From Sulfurisoma sediminicola (GTDB lineage: Bacteria > Pseudomonadota > Gammaproteobacteria > Burkholderiales > Rhodocyclaceae), in assembly GCF_003865015.1 (NCBI RefSeq), contig NZ_BHVV01000001.1, positions 186,001 to 250,000 on the forward strand: 64,000 nucleotides of DNA, given 5' to 3'. A program made the position numbers and the translations under genes. Positions 16,481-24,978 of the stretch are shown piece by piece (the first letter of the stretch is position 1; the number at the start of each line of letters is the position of its first letter). Under the pieces are notes generated by a model. The model made no database searches. It was not told where the DNA came from and was given only the letters and a program-made list of their open reading frames with translations.

Positions 16481-17720
16481 CGTCCTCGACATCGCCAGCC
16501 GCAACCTCCTGCGTTATCGCCGCCGCAGCCTGCTGACCCTGTTGCTGATCGTCATCGGCATGGTCGCGGTGCTGCTGTTCGTCGCGGTGGCCGGTTCCTT
16601 CAAGTCGATGATGGTCGGGCAGATTACCGATTCGGTGCTCGGCCACCTGCAGGTGCATCGCAAGGGCTACGTCGCCTCCATCGACAACCTGCCCCTCAAC
16701 CTCAACATGAAGCCGGGCATGGTCGCCAGGGTGGAGGAAGGCCTCAAGCAAAGTCCGGCGGTCGAAAACTGGTCGCCGCGCGTCAAGTTCGGCGGCATGT
16801 TCAGCAATTTCGCCGAGACCACCAGCATCCGCGTGAACGGCATCGACCCGGCGCGCGAAGCGGCGACGACGCCATTGCTGCCCGGCCGCATGCTCGATGG
16901 GGACAAGGCCGGCCCGCTGGTCGGCAAGGGCCAGATCGTCATCCCCATGCTGCTGGCACGCGGCATGAAGACCCGGGTGGGCGACACCGTCGTCGTCGTG
17001 GCGACCAACCGCGATGGTTCCGTCAACGGCAAGACCTTCGTCGTGCGCGGCATCCTGGAAAGCGTCACCGGCCCCGGCGGGCGCGACGGCTACATCCATA
17101 TCGACGATGCCCGCGAGTTGTTGCGCATGACCGAGGCGGAAGTCAGCGAGATCGCGGTGCGGCTGAAGGACTTTTCCCGCCTCGACCAGGTGGATGCGCA
17201 GCTCAAGCAGTCGCTGGGCAGCCTCGCCAACAAGGAAGGCAAGCCGGTGATCGAAGTGCACACCTGGGCCGACCTCTCGCCCTTCGCCAATCTGGCGCGG
17301 ATGATCGACCTGATGACCCTGTTCATCAAGATCGTGCTGGTCTCCATCGTGCTGGTGAGCGTGATGAACGTGATGATCATGGCGGTCTTCGAGCGCATCC
17401 GCGAGATCGGCACCATCGCCGCCATCGGCACGTCGCCGTCGCGCATCCTCCTGCTCTTCCTCTCCGAGGGCCTGATGCTGGGGATCGTCGGCACCGTCGC
17501 AGGAATCGTGCTGAGTCTGGCCGCGATTTTCGGCATCAACCTGTGGCAGCCGACGTTCAACTTCGGCATGCAGCAAAACCTGGTGATGGCGCCGACCATC
17601 GCCGCGGGCGACGTGCTGACCATCGCCGCGCTGGTCGTGCTGGTGGCCGTCATCGCCAGCCTGCAACCGGCCTGGAAGGCCTCGCGCATGGACCCGATCA
17701 CCGCCCTGCGCCATGTCTGA
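16473..17720 (+). CDS. FtsX/MacB-type ABC permease
   Basis: A 415-aa membrane protein: one N-terminal transmembrane helix (about 20-45), a large periplasmic MacB-like core domain (about 50-265) and three C-terminal helices in the FtsX domain, with the conserved MNVMIMAVFERIREIGTIAA and ASRMDPITAL. Such mechanotransmission exporters move lipoproteins, lipids or peptides out of the inner membrane. The neighbours (LolA-like carrier and beta-barrel) suggest a trans-envelope export route. Confidence 0.9.
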   Translation: MFDVLDIASRNLLRYRRRSLLTLLLIVIGMVAVLLFVAVAGSFKSMMVGQITDSVLGHLQVHRKGYVASIDNLPLNLNMKPGMVARVEEGLKQSPAVENWSPRVKFGGMFSNFAETTSIRVNGIDPAREAATTPLLPGRMLDGDKAGPLVGKGQIVIPMLLARGMKTRVGDTVVVVATNRDGSVNGKTFVVRGILESVTGPGGRDGYIHIDDARELLRMTEAEVSEIAVRLKDFSRLDQVDAQLKQSLGSLANKEGKPVIEVHTWADLSPFANLARMIDLMTLFIKIVLVSIVLVSVMNVMIMAVFERIREIGTIAAIGTSPSRILLLFLSEGLMLGIVGTVAGIVLSLAAIFGINLWQPTFNFGMQQNLVMAPTIAAGDVLTIAALVVLVAVIASLQPAWKASRMDPITALRHV

Positions 17721-17736
17721 TTACCGGAAGCTCATC

Positions 17737-18465
17737 ATGAAGAAACTGTCCGTCCTGCTGCTCCTGCTCGCCGCCCTTCCCGCATTTGCCCTCGACGGCA
17801 CGGACATCCTGAAGAAGGTGGACCGCAACCTCGAACCCGAGGCCTACGAAATGCTGCGCAAGCTCGTCAACGTCGAGCCGGACGGCAAGAGGAAGGAGTT
17901 CGTGCTGTATTCGGTGAAGAAGGGCCGCGACAAGATCGTCGCCCTGTTCCTCGCGCCGCAAAGCGACAAGGGCCGCGCCACGTTGCGCCTGGGCGACAAC
18001 ATGTGGCTTTTCATTCCCGAGGTGGGCAAGCCGATGCGCATCACCAGCCTGCAATCGGTGACCGGCGGCGTCTTCAACAATGCCGACATCCTGCGCATCG
18101 ACTATGCCGCCGAATACAACGTCGAAGCCACGGTCGAAGAGAAGGATCAATACCTGCTGAGCCTCAAGGCCAAGACCGCCGAGGTCGCCTACGACAAGCT
18201 GAAGATGTGGGTCGACAGGAAGGCGCTGCTGCCCGTCACCATCGAGTGCTACGCCGCCAGCGGCATGCTGATCAAGACGCTGCGCTTCAAGGACACCAAG
18301 GACTTCGGCGGCGGCATCAAGCGCCCCGCGACCTTGGAGACGGACAGCCCGCTGTACAAGGACTACAAGTCGGTGATGCTTTACTCGTCGATCAGGAAGC
18401 GGGAATTCCCCGACGAGGTGTTTTCGCTCAACTACCTGCCGCGCGTCGAGGACCTGCGCAAATGA
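17737..18465 (+). CDS. LolA-like outer-membrane lipoprotein-sorting protein
   Basis: A 242-aa precursor with a short signal peptide (MKKLSVLLLLLAALPAFA). The mature part matches the LolA_like family (PF17131): an incomplete beta-barrel with GRATLRLGDNMWLFIPEVGK followed by WVDRKALLPVTIECYAASG and PDEVFSLNYLPRVEDL. It is usually encoded with MacB-type permeases, as here, and probably binds a lipidic substrate in the periplasm. The ATG at 17737 gives the clean signal peptide; GGAAG precedes it. Confidence 0.82.
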   Translation: MKKLSVLLLLLAALPAFALDGTDILKKVDRNLEPEAYEMLRKLVNVEPDGKRKEFVLYSVKKGRDKIVALFLAPQSDKGRATLRLGDNMWLFIPEVGKPMRITSLQSVTGGVFNNADILRIDYAAEYNVEATVEEKDQYLLSLKAKTAEVAYDKLKMWVDRKALLPVTIECYAASGMLIKTLRFKDTKDFGGGIKRPATLETDSPLYKDYKSVMLYSSIRKREFPDEVFSLNYLPRVEDLRK

Positions 18466-18472
18466 GGCGTAA

Positions 18473-19759
18473 GTGAAACGTGCGCTGGCGCTGATCGCCT
18501 GCCTCCTGGCAGGCTCGGCCTGGGCGGAAGAATTCAGCTTCGACGCGACGGAATTCGAAAAGAAGCCGTTCGAGTTCGGTGGCTACATCGAGTTCAAGCC
18601 CGATCGCTCCTGGCTGAATCGCGACGGCGCCTTCTACAAGCTCAACTACTACCGCGGCAATCCGGCCGATACCATCGACCGCACCGACACGACGCTCAAG
18701 CTCGACGGAAAGTACACGCAGGGCATCGCCACCTTCAAGGCACGCGCCAGCATCGAGGTCCGCACGGACGATCTGGGAAGCACGTCCATCAATCGCTTTG
18801 ACGAGGCCTACGCCTCATTGAAGCCCAATCCGGGCGTCACGGTGGATGCCGGCAAGATGGCGCTCAAATGGGGCACGGGCTACGCCTGGAATCCCGTCGG
18901 CTTCGTCCAGCGCCTGAAGGACCCGACCGATGTCGAACTGGGACGCGAAGGCTATACGATGCTCTCCGCCGACCTGATCCGCAATTTCGACGGCGACCTC
19001 AAGACCGTGGCCTTCACCCCGCTGCTGCTGCCGGTCGCCGAACAGACCAACAACGACTTCGGCAAGCCGGACCACCTCAATTTCGCCGCGAAGCTCTACC
19101 TGCTCTATCTCGACACCGACATCGACTTCACCTGGCTCTCACGCGGCAGCCGCACGCCGCGCTTCGGCGTCGATTTCTCCCGCAACCTGAGCAGCGCACT
19201 GGAGATCCATGGCGAGTGGGCGCGCATCCGCGACGTCGAGCAGCGCAGCGTCGGCCCGACCGGCATCACCACCACGCAGGTCGGCGATGCGACAAGCTAT
19301 CTGCTCGGCCTGCGCTATCTCACCGAGCGCGACACGACGTGGATCGCCGAGTACTACCGCAACGGCGCGGGCTACACGGAGGCGCAGGCGCAGGACTTCT
19401 ACCGACTGGTCGAGAGCGGCCTCAAGCAGTTCCAGACGACGAACATCGACGCCCTGCTCAAGAAGGCGCTTGCCGCCAGCCAGAGCGGCTACGCCAGGGC
19501 CAACGCGATGCAGCGCTACCTCTACCTGCGCGCCAGCCAGAAGGAGCCGTTCGACATCGTCTATTTCACGCCGTCGCTGACGTTGATCGCCAACCTCGAC
19601 GACCGCAGCTGGTCGCTGACGCCGGAACTGCTCTACACCGGCGTAACCAACCTGGACCTGCGCCTGCGCGCCGCCTGGCTGGCTGGCAAGGAGGGCAGCG
19701 AGTTCGGCGAGAAGCAGAACTCGCGCAAGCTCGAGATGATGGCGCGCTACTACTTCTGA
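18473..19759 (+). CDS. Outer-membrane beta-barrel-like protein
   Basis: A 428-aa precursor, GTG start with GAGG upstream, signal peptide ending AWA at about residue 18. The rest has alternating aromatic/polar strands and ends with a C-terminal aromatic (MMARYYF), the outer-membrane insertion signature. No named family recognised. It is the last gene of the ABC/LolA-like operon, 7 nt downstream of the LolA-like gene, so it may be the outer-membrane partner. Confidence 0.7.
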   Translation: MKRALALIACLLAGSAWAEEFSFDATEFEKKPFEFGGYIEFKPDRSWLNRDGAFYKLNYYRGNPADTIDRTDTTLKLDGKYTQGIATFKARASIEVRTDDLGSTSINRFDEAYASLKPNPGVTVDAGKMALKWGTGYAWNPVGFVQRLKDPTDVELGREGYTMLSADLIRNFDGDLKTVAFTPLLLPVAEQTNNDFGKPDHLNFAAKLYLLYLDTDIDFTWLSRGSRTPRFGVDFSRNLSSALEIHGEWARIRDVEQRSVGPTGITTTQVGDATSYLLGLRYLTERDTTWIAEYYRNGAGYTEAQAQDFYRLVESGLKQFQTTNIDALLKKALAASQSGYARANAMQRYLYLRASQKEPFDIVYFTPSLTLIANLDDRSWSLTPELLYTGVTNLDLRLRAAWLAGKEGSEFGEKQNSRKLEMMARYYF

Positions 19760-19776
19760 CCGCGAATCCCGCGACA

Positions 19777-19792
19777 CCGCCGGGAACGGCGG
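19777..19792. terminator. Short GC hairpin between convergent genes
   Basis: CCGCCG, tetraloop GGAA, CGGCGG. It is placed between the convergent beta-barrel and mini-protein genes, so it may stop transcription from both sides. No strong T-run. Confidence 0.45.
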
Positions 19793-19798
19793 CCCCCT

Positions 19799-20014
19799 TC
19801 ACGCGCAGCAGCCGCCCTTGCCGGAAACCTGGATCGGCGGGCACGGCACGTCGCCGTAGGAACAGAACACGCAACAGTCGCCCGGCAGGGGCTTGAGCAG
19901 CGCGTGGCAGCCCTCGCACTCGTAGAACCACTGGCAGGCATCGGTCGGCATGGTCTCGGTCTTGACGTGGCCGCAAAGCGGGCAGGTCAGGGTCGATTGC
20001 AGGATGGGCGTCAT
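19799..20014 (-). CDS. GDCCVxC-domain zinc-ribbon-like mini-protein
   Basis: A 71-aa protein with eleven or so cysteines, starting LTCPLCGH, continuing YECEGCHALLKP, then the diagnostic GDCCVFCSYGDVPCPP and ending GGCCA. This is the family annotated as GDCCVxC domain (seleno)proteins. Here all positions are Cys; no in-frame TGA is present. Function unknown; metal binding or mercury/selenium handling has been suggested by contexts of relatives. It lies on the edge of an accessory patch with a toxin-antitoxin pair and a restriction enzyme. Confidence 0.8.
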   Translation of the reverse strand: MTPILQSTLTCPLCGHVKTETMPTDACQWFYECEGCHALLKPLPGDCCVFCSYGDVPCPPIQVSGKGGCCA

Positions 20015-20026
20015 CGGGTCACTTCA

Positions 20027-20036
20027 AAAAGTCGGC
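20027..20036 (+). repeat. Recurrent motif AAAAGTCGGC, copy 3
   Basis: Context CAAAAAGTCGGCTCTGGCG, intergenic, just upstream of the mini-protein gene. Confidence 0.6.
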
Positions 20037-20061
20037 TCTGGCGGGACGGCGCAGTGTCTCC

Positions 20062-20472
20062 TCAGCCCGCCAGCGCCTCCATCGGCACATGGAAGCGCGC
20101 GGCGAGCGCCTTGATCTGTCGCAGGTTGAGATCGCGCTTGCCGGAGAGCACGGCGGACACCACGCTTTGCGAGCCGACTTCCGGCAGATCGGACTGCCGC
20201 AGACCGTGCTGCTCCATCAGGAATGCCAGCAGCGAGGCCGGCGTAGTGGTGTCAGGCCAGGGATGCACGCGATCCTCGTATTCGCGAATGCGCTCGGCCA
20301 GCAGCAGCAGCAGGCCGCCCAGCGGATTCCCGGCGCGGTCATCGTAGTCTTCCATCAGCGCCTCGACGCAGGCCAGCAGGCGCCGGTACTGCGCCTTGTT
20401 TGCTACAGGCGCGCCCAGCCCGAGCTGCTCGTGCAACGCGACCCAATGGGCGGAAATATCGTTCATGTTCAT
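20062..20472 (-). CDS. higA: HigA-type antitoxin (HTH)
   Basis: A 136-aa protein. The N-terminal half is helical (ALMEDYDDRAGNPLGGLLLLLA). The C-terminal half is a Cro/CI helix-turn-helix (LLAFLMEQHGLRQSDLPEVGSQSVVSAVLSGKRDLNLRQIKALAARFHV), the order typical of HigA2/MqsA-like antitoxins. An AGGAGG ribosome-binding site lies 7 nt before the ATG at 20472. It overlaps the toxin gene as ATGA and should bind both the toxin and the upstream palindrome. Confidence 0.85.
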   Translation of the reverse strand: MNMNDISAHWVALHEQLGLGAPVANKAQYRRLLACVEALMEDYDDRAGNPLGGLLLLLAERIREYEDRVHPWPDTTTPASLLAFLMEQHGLRQSDLPEVGSQSVVSAVLSGKRDLNLRQIKALAARFHVPMEALAG

Positions 20473-20753
20473 TTCCAATCCTCCTTGTCGTACTCGGCGT
20501 GCGTCAGAACGGCCTTGACCCACAGCGCCTGCACCGAATAGGCGATGGCCGTGACGAGCCGATACTTGTTGCCGCCGATGTTGAACACATATCGACTGCC
20601 CACTTTGTCGACGCTCGCGAAGGTCGCGCGCAAAGCCGCGAAGTTCCGATATTCGCCCCGCTCGACCAGCCTGCGGAAATCCTGCAACGGCCCCTCGGCG
20701 GCGGGATGGCGCGCCGCGAATTCGCGCAACGCCCGATTCGATATCAGCTTCAC
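20469..20753 (-). CDS. higB: HigB-type toxin (mRNA interferase)
   Basis: A 94-aa RelE/HigB-superfamily protein (PF09907 type): RALREFAARHPAAEGPLQDF, SRYVFNIGGNKYRLVTAI and the closing LTHAEYDKEDWK, matching the H-x-EYD-K-x-W ending of HigB ribosome-dependent mRNA interferases. Toxin first and antitoxin second is the normal order for hig loci. Likely autoregulated through the palindrome 10 bp upstream. Confidence 0.88.
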   Translation of the reverse strand: MKLISNRALREFAARHPAAEGPLQDFRRLVERGEYRNFAALRATFASVDKVGSRYVFNIGGNKYRLVTAIAYSVQALWVKAVLTHAEYDKEDWK

Positions 20754-20763
20754 CCGGCTACTT

Positions 20764-20780
20764 TATAGCAGCCTGCTATA
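20764..20780. promoter_or_regulatory. Operator palindrome of the higBA promoter
   Basis: TATAGCAG-G-CTGCTATA (minus strand) is a perfect 17-bp palindrome immediately before higB, in the position of a promoter -10/-35 region. It is a strong candidate for autorepression by the HigBA complex. Confidence 0.72.
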
Positions 20781-20818
20781 TGTGGCAAGTTGCGCTATTC
20801 GCCTGTCCCACTGCGTCG

Positions 20819-20828
20819 AAAAGTCGGC
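20819..20828 (+). repeat. Recurrent motif AAAAGTCGGC, copy 4
   Basis: Context CGAAAAGTCGGCGCCGGCG, intergenic between higB and the restriction-modification gene. Confidence 0.6.
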
Positions 20829-20864
20829 GCCGGCGACGACCGCAGGAAGTCCGGAGGAAGGCGC

Positions 20865-23735
20865 TCAGGCACCTTCCGCCGCCTTGCGCTCCAGGTTGAG
20901 CGCAAGCAGCCGGCGCAGGATTTCCTCGTCCGGCATGTCCGGCGCATAGTCGGTCCAGCCGTAGGCGGCGGCCACGGCCGCGTCGAGCGCCTGGTGGGCG
21001 TTGGCCAGCCACGCCGGGCGGGCGTTGTAGAGGTTGGTCAGCGTGCGCTTCTTCAGCTCGGCCTCGAAGCCCGGCTTCGCCACGATGCGGTCGGGGTAGC
21101 CGGGCACGACTTCGGCAATGCGCTCGGTCCATTCCGGCGGGTTGAGCCAGTGCTCGCGCAGCTCGTTGAGGCGCCGCGCAGCGGCGGCGATGTTCGCTGC
21201 AGGAATCTGCGCCGCCATGCAGGGCGGCGTCGGCTGGCCGGGAACGGGCGCGGTGTCGCGCGGCGTCAGGCCGGCGGGAAAGGGGAAGGTTTCGAAAGTG
21301 GTGGTCGGGGTGTAGCAGGGGCGATCTTCTAGTGTTGCTCCCTTTCGAAGCGCCCAAAGTTCGTGAATTCGCGATTGAATTATTCCGAATGTCACGTCAT
21401 CGTCTCTCGCCACAACAACTAGTCGATTGTCCGGCGCGATTCGCGAATCAACCCATACCCAATAGAAGTGCTTGGATTTCTCTGAAATTGCTGCGAAGCG
21501 ATGTAAGTTCTTTAAGGCCTCTCGGAACCCAATTCGCACCCCCTCATGAATCCACCACACGTCACGAAGTTTCTCGGTTGGGGCTTTCTGTCGGGCTGAA
21601 CGAATATCTCGCAACGCGTACTCGAAGGGGGCTTCGTAGAGCGATGCATCTTCGAAGGTAGATCTAACGCCGAAATCGATAAGCCAAACATCACGGCTTC
21701 GTTTGGTCAGGTCATTCCCGTTCATCATGGGGTGGAGCACATCAGCGTTGCCCTTCCCGTTCGGATTTGGTTGCGAGAGCCATTGTCGAGCTAGCGAACC
21801 TGGAATGTCGAAAGGACCATTCCGTTTATATCCATTGAACGCTACGTTGGCGTTTTCCGTTAGAGATGCTGCGGTGGTTAGGTCAAGGCCGGCACCGGCT
21901 GTTAGGTCTGCATGGATTTCGTTCACCTCATCGCCATCTAGGTGAATCGGTCGATTAGCGTCGGAAGATGGTCCAAAGCAAATAAGCGAAACACGCACTG
22001 CCGCACCTTCATTCACCCAAGGTTCGTCACTCCAAGCCTCGAAAATTTCTCCATCAGCAACGATTCCCTCAAGCACTTTTCGATTAGTTGTTTGACGGAT
22101 GGCGTTAGTCGAAACAAGGCCAGCAGCCTCCAGCTTCTTTGCTGCGATCTGGGCCCGGGATTTCTCGAACCAGTAAGTAACAAGATTCGCACCAGCTGGT
22201 ACGCGGCTATCGTAAACGCGGCGCAGTACCTGCACGTAGTCGCTCCCAAGCTCACCGCGCATGAGACTGCCACCTAAAAATGGAGGATTCCCGACCACGA
22301 CATCACAGATGGGCCATTCGGCTTCCGTCGCCGTGCCGCTACCCCCGAGATTTATCAGCGCATCGCGGTTCTCGATGGTGTCGAGCGGCCTGAGGATGGG
22401 CCGCGTCGCATAGGGGTAGCCGTTCCTCAGCATCCACTGGATTTCGCCGATCCAGACGGTGACGCGGGCGAGTTCGGCGGCGTAGGGGTCGAGTTCCAGC
22501 CCGAGCACGTTGGCGGGCGAGACTTCGATGCCCACCTGCCGCTGCAGGCCGAGCGCCTCGGCTTCGACGTTGGCGCGGCGCTCGAGGTCCTTGAGCGCCT
22601 TGAGCGCGAGGTAGAGGAAGTTGCCGCTGCCGCAGGCCGGGTCGAGCACGCGGAAGTTGCGCAGGCGTTCGAGGTGGTGCTGGAACAGCGCGGCGGCATC
22701 CTTGTACGCCTTGTCGCCCTGCTTCTTCGACTTCGCCATGAGCGCGGCGATCCGGTCCTTCGCCGCCTGCCACTCGGCGGCCAGCGGGCGCACGACGACG
22801 GGCTCGACGAGGCGCATGATCGTGGCCGGGTCGGTGTAGTGCGCGCCGAGCTGGGAGCGCTTGGCGGGGTTGAGCCCGCGCTCGAACAGGGTGCCGAAGA
22901 TTGAAGGGTCGATGTTGCGCCAGTCCATGTCGGCGGCGTGCTGCAGGGCGGCCACGTCGTCGCGCGCAAGCTCCGGCACGGCGACGGTGGCGAAGAGGCC
23001 GCCGTTGAACCAGGCGATGGTCTCGTCGCCGTAGTCGCCGCCGTCGCGCATGGCGGCGAACAGCGCGGTCAGGCGATTGGCGGCGCGCGCCGGATCGCTT
23101 GCCGCCTTGGTCAGCAGCCCGGTGAAGAGGCCGCGCGGCAGCAGGCCCTCGTCCTCGGCGAACATGCAGAACAGGCACTGGATGAGGAAGTGGGCGACCG
23201 GCTGCGCATCGAGCCCGCGCCTGCGCAGCGTTTCGGCCAGCGCGCCGAACTTGCCGGCGGCCTCCTCGGTGATGGCGGCGAGCGACTTGACCGGGCGCAG
23301 CTTCTCGGGCTCGGTGAACACCCAGCGCAGCAGCTGCAGGTTTTCCGGCGTGCCGATCTCGTCGATGCGAACGGTGCGCGGTTCGTCGGGATAGCCGGTG
23401 AAGGCGGTGTGGATCTCGATGCGCTCGCGGTCGCAGACGACGAGCAGGGGAGGATTCTCAAGCTCCAGCGCGTAGTCGGTGAGCTGCTTGAGCGCGGCGC
23501 GCAGGTCGCGGCCCGGCCGCTTGTTCTCCCAGCCGAAATGGCCGCGCTTCCAGACGTCGGCCCACCCATCGCCGCCGCCGGCCTTGCCGGCGCCGCGCTC
23601 GAAGCAGTAGTCGTCCGGATCGCGCGGCTTGTCGACGCCGAGCAGGTCGCACAGGTCGTCGAAGTGGCCCTGGGCGCCGGCGCGCTCGGTGAGCGGGTTG
23701 TCGCGCCACAGGGCGATGAATTTTTCCGGCGTCAT
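20865..23735 (-). CDS. MmeI-like type IIL restriction-modification enzyme
   Basis: A 956-aa single chain. N-terminal nuclease: Asp60 (GWADVWKRGH) with Glu70-x-Lys72 (GWENKRPGR), the same D-x9-E-x-K spacing as MmeI. The methyltransferase core has motif I DPACGSGNFLYLALKALKDL and motif IV NPPFLGG (an N6-adenine NPPF). A target-recognition domain follows at roughly residues 480-800 and then an MmeI-type C-terminal helical region. All catalytic residues are intact. The part encoding the target-recognition domain is clearly lower in GC than both ends, suggesting a specificity swap. The start is chosen as MTPEKFIALWRDNPL, the family-typical N-terminus. Confidence 0.88.
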   Translation of the reverse strand: MTPEKFIALWRDNPLTERAGAQGHFDDLCDLLGVDKPRDPDDYCFERGAGKAGGGDGWADVWKRGHFGWENKRPGRDLRAALKQLTDYALELENPPLLVVCDRERIEIHTAFTGYPDEPRTVRIDEIGTPENLQLLRWVFTEPEKLRPVKSLAAITEEAAGKFGALAETLRRRGLDAQPVAHFLIQCLFCMFAEDEGLLPRGLFTGLLTKAASDPARAANRLTALFAAMRDGGDYGDETIAWFNGGLFATVAVPELARDDVAALQHAADMDWRNIDPSIFGTLFERGLNPAKRSQLGAHYTDPATIMRLVEPVVVRPLAAEWQAAKDRIAALMAKSKKQGDKAYKDAAALFQHHLERLRNFRVLDPACGSGNFLYLALKALKDLERRANVEAEALGLQRQVGIEVSPANVLGLELDPYAAELARVTVWIGEIQWMLRNGYPYATRPILRPLDTIENRDALINLGGSGTATEAEWPICDVVVGNPPFLGGSLMRGELGSDYVQVLRRVYDSRVPAGANLVTYWFEKSRAQIAAKKLEAAGLVSTNAIRQTTNRKVLEGIVADGEIFEAWSDEPWVNEGAAVRVSLICFGPSSDANRPIHLDGDEVNEIHADLTAGAGLDLTTAASLTENANVAFNGYKRNGPFDIPGSLARQWLSQPNPNGKGNADVLHPMMNGNDLTKRSRDVWLIDFGVRSTFEDASLYEAPFEYALRDIRSARQKAPTEKLRDVWWIHEGVRIGFREALKNLHRFAAISEKSKHFYWVWVDSRIAPDNRLVVVARDDDVTFGIIQSRIHELWALRKGATLEDRPCYTPTTTFETFPFPAGLTPRDTAPVPGQPTPPCMAAQIPAANIAAAARRLNELREHWLNPPEWTERIAEVVPGYPDRIVAKPGFEAELKKRTLTNLYNARPAWLANAHQALDAAVAAAYGWTDYAPDMPDEEILRRLLALNLERKAAEGA

Positions 23736-23805
23736 GGCGGCATTGTCCGACAAAGTCGCTTGCCGTTGTTGGCAGCAGCCGGCTGCGGCGTGACAATGGC
23801 GCCTG

Positions 23806-24978
23806 ATGAATTCCCCTGCCATGGCCACCGATCATTCCACCGCCACCCTCGCCCGCACCGGCGGCGCCGAAGTTCTCGCCGCCGCGCTGCAGGACGCACG
23901 CCGCCGTACGCTCGGGCTGCTCGACGCTTATGTCGCCGCGCTCGGCGCTGCTCTGCGCGTGCCTTATTCGACGCAGCTCAACCCGCCGCTGTGGGAAGTC
24001 GGCCATGTCGCGTGGTTCCAGGATTTCTGGATCGCGCGCAACCGGCAGCGCGATCTCGGCCTGGCCTGCGACCCCGATCACGAACGGCCGGCCGGGCGGC
24101 TGCCCGGCGCCGACGCGCTCTACGATTCGAGCAAGGTCGCCCACGCGACGCGCTGGGACCTGGCGCTGCCCGATCTTGCCGCGACGCGCGCCTACCTCGA
24201 CGCGAGCCTCGCCGAGACGCTGGAGCTGCTGGCGCGCGCGCCCGCGACGCAGCAAGGGCTCTACTTCTTCCGCCTGTCGCTGTTCCACGAGGACATGCAT
24301 GCCGAGGCCGCGACCTACATGGCGCAGGCGCTCGGCATCGCGCTGCCCGCCGACCTACGTCCCGACGAGCGCCCGCTGCCACCGCCGCGCGAGATCCAGA
24401 TTCCCGCCACGCGCTGGCGCCTCGGCCACGACGGCCCCGGCTTCGCCTTCGACAACGAGCTCGTCGCCCACGACGTCGACCTGGCGCCGTTCGCCATCGA
24501 CGGCGCGGCGGTCAGCTGGCGCCGCGTCCTGCCGGCCATCGAGGCGGGCGCGGTGGCGCTGCCGCGCTATCTGCGGCAGAGCGGCGGCGCATGGCAGGCG
24601 CTGCGCTTCGGCGCGTGGCAGACGCTCGACCCCGATGCCGCCGCCGTGCATCTGACGTGGCACGAGGCCACGGCCTGGTGCGACTGGGCCAGGCGCCGGC
24701 TGCCGACCGAGGCGGAGTGGGAATGCGCGGCCCTCACGGCGGCGGATTTTTCATGGGGCGATGTCTGGGAGTGGACTTCCAGCCGCTTCGCGCCCTTCGC
24801 CGGCTTCGTCGCCCACCCCTACCGCGACTATTCGCGCTTCGGCTTCGAGAGCCACACCCAGGTGCTCAAGGGCGCCAGCTGCGCCACCGCGCCGCGCATG
24901 GCCCATCCGCGGTACCGCAACTTCTTCGCGCCGGAGCGGGACGACATCCACGCCGGCTTCCGCAGCTGCGCGCTCTAG
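23806..24978 (+). CDS. EgtB/SenA-family sulfoxide or selenoneine synthase
   Basis: A 390-aa non-haem iron enzyme: N-terminal DinB-like domain with the iron ligands GHVAWFQ and HEDMH (about residues 66, 161, 165) and a C-terminal FGE-sulfatase-like domain (LPTEAEWECAA, GDVWEWTSSRF, QVLKGASCATAPRMAHPRYRNFF, GFRSCAL). EgtB joins hercynine to a thiol donor; the related SenA uses a selenosugar. The block LPGADALYDSSKVAHATRW instead of the usual EgtB wording makes me think of SenA, but no senB or senC is next to it. It shares its TAG stop (overlap CTAG) with the convergent egtD. No clear ribosome-binding site; ATG 23821 is an alternative. Confidence 0.78.
   Translation: MNSPAMATDHSTATLARTGGAEVLAAALQDARRRTLGLLDAYVAALGAALRVPYSTQLNPPLWEVGHVAWFQDFWIARNRQRDLGLACDPDHERPAGRLPGADALYDSSKVAHATRWDLALPDLAATRAYLDASLAETLELLARAPATQQGLYFFRLSLFHEDMHAEAATYMAQALGIALPADLRPDERPLPPPREIQIPATRWRLGHDGPGFAFDNELVAHDVDLAPFAIDGAAVSWRRVLPAIEAGAVALPRYLRQSGGAWQALRFGAWQTLDPDAAAVHLTWHEATAWCDWARRRLPTEAEWECAALTAADFSWGDVWEWTSSRFAPFAGFVAHPYRDYSRFGFESHTQVLKGASCATAPRMAHPRYRNFFAPERDDIHAGFRSCAL

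Noticed and set aside
19799-20014. Selenocysteine codon in the GDCCVxC protein
   Set aside because: Some relatives are selenoproteins, but here the motif is encoded by ordinary Cys codons and no in-frame TGA is present.
19799-23735. Genomic island with integrase or attachment sites around the toxin-antitoxin and restriction genes
   Set aside because: The gene content is accessory, but I saw no integrase, tRNA, direct repeats or transposase at either edge.
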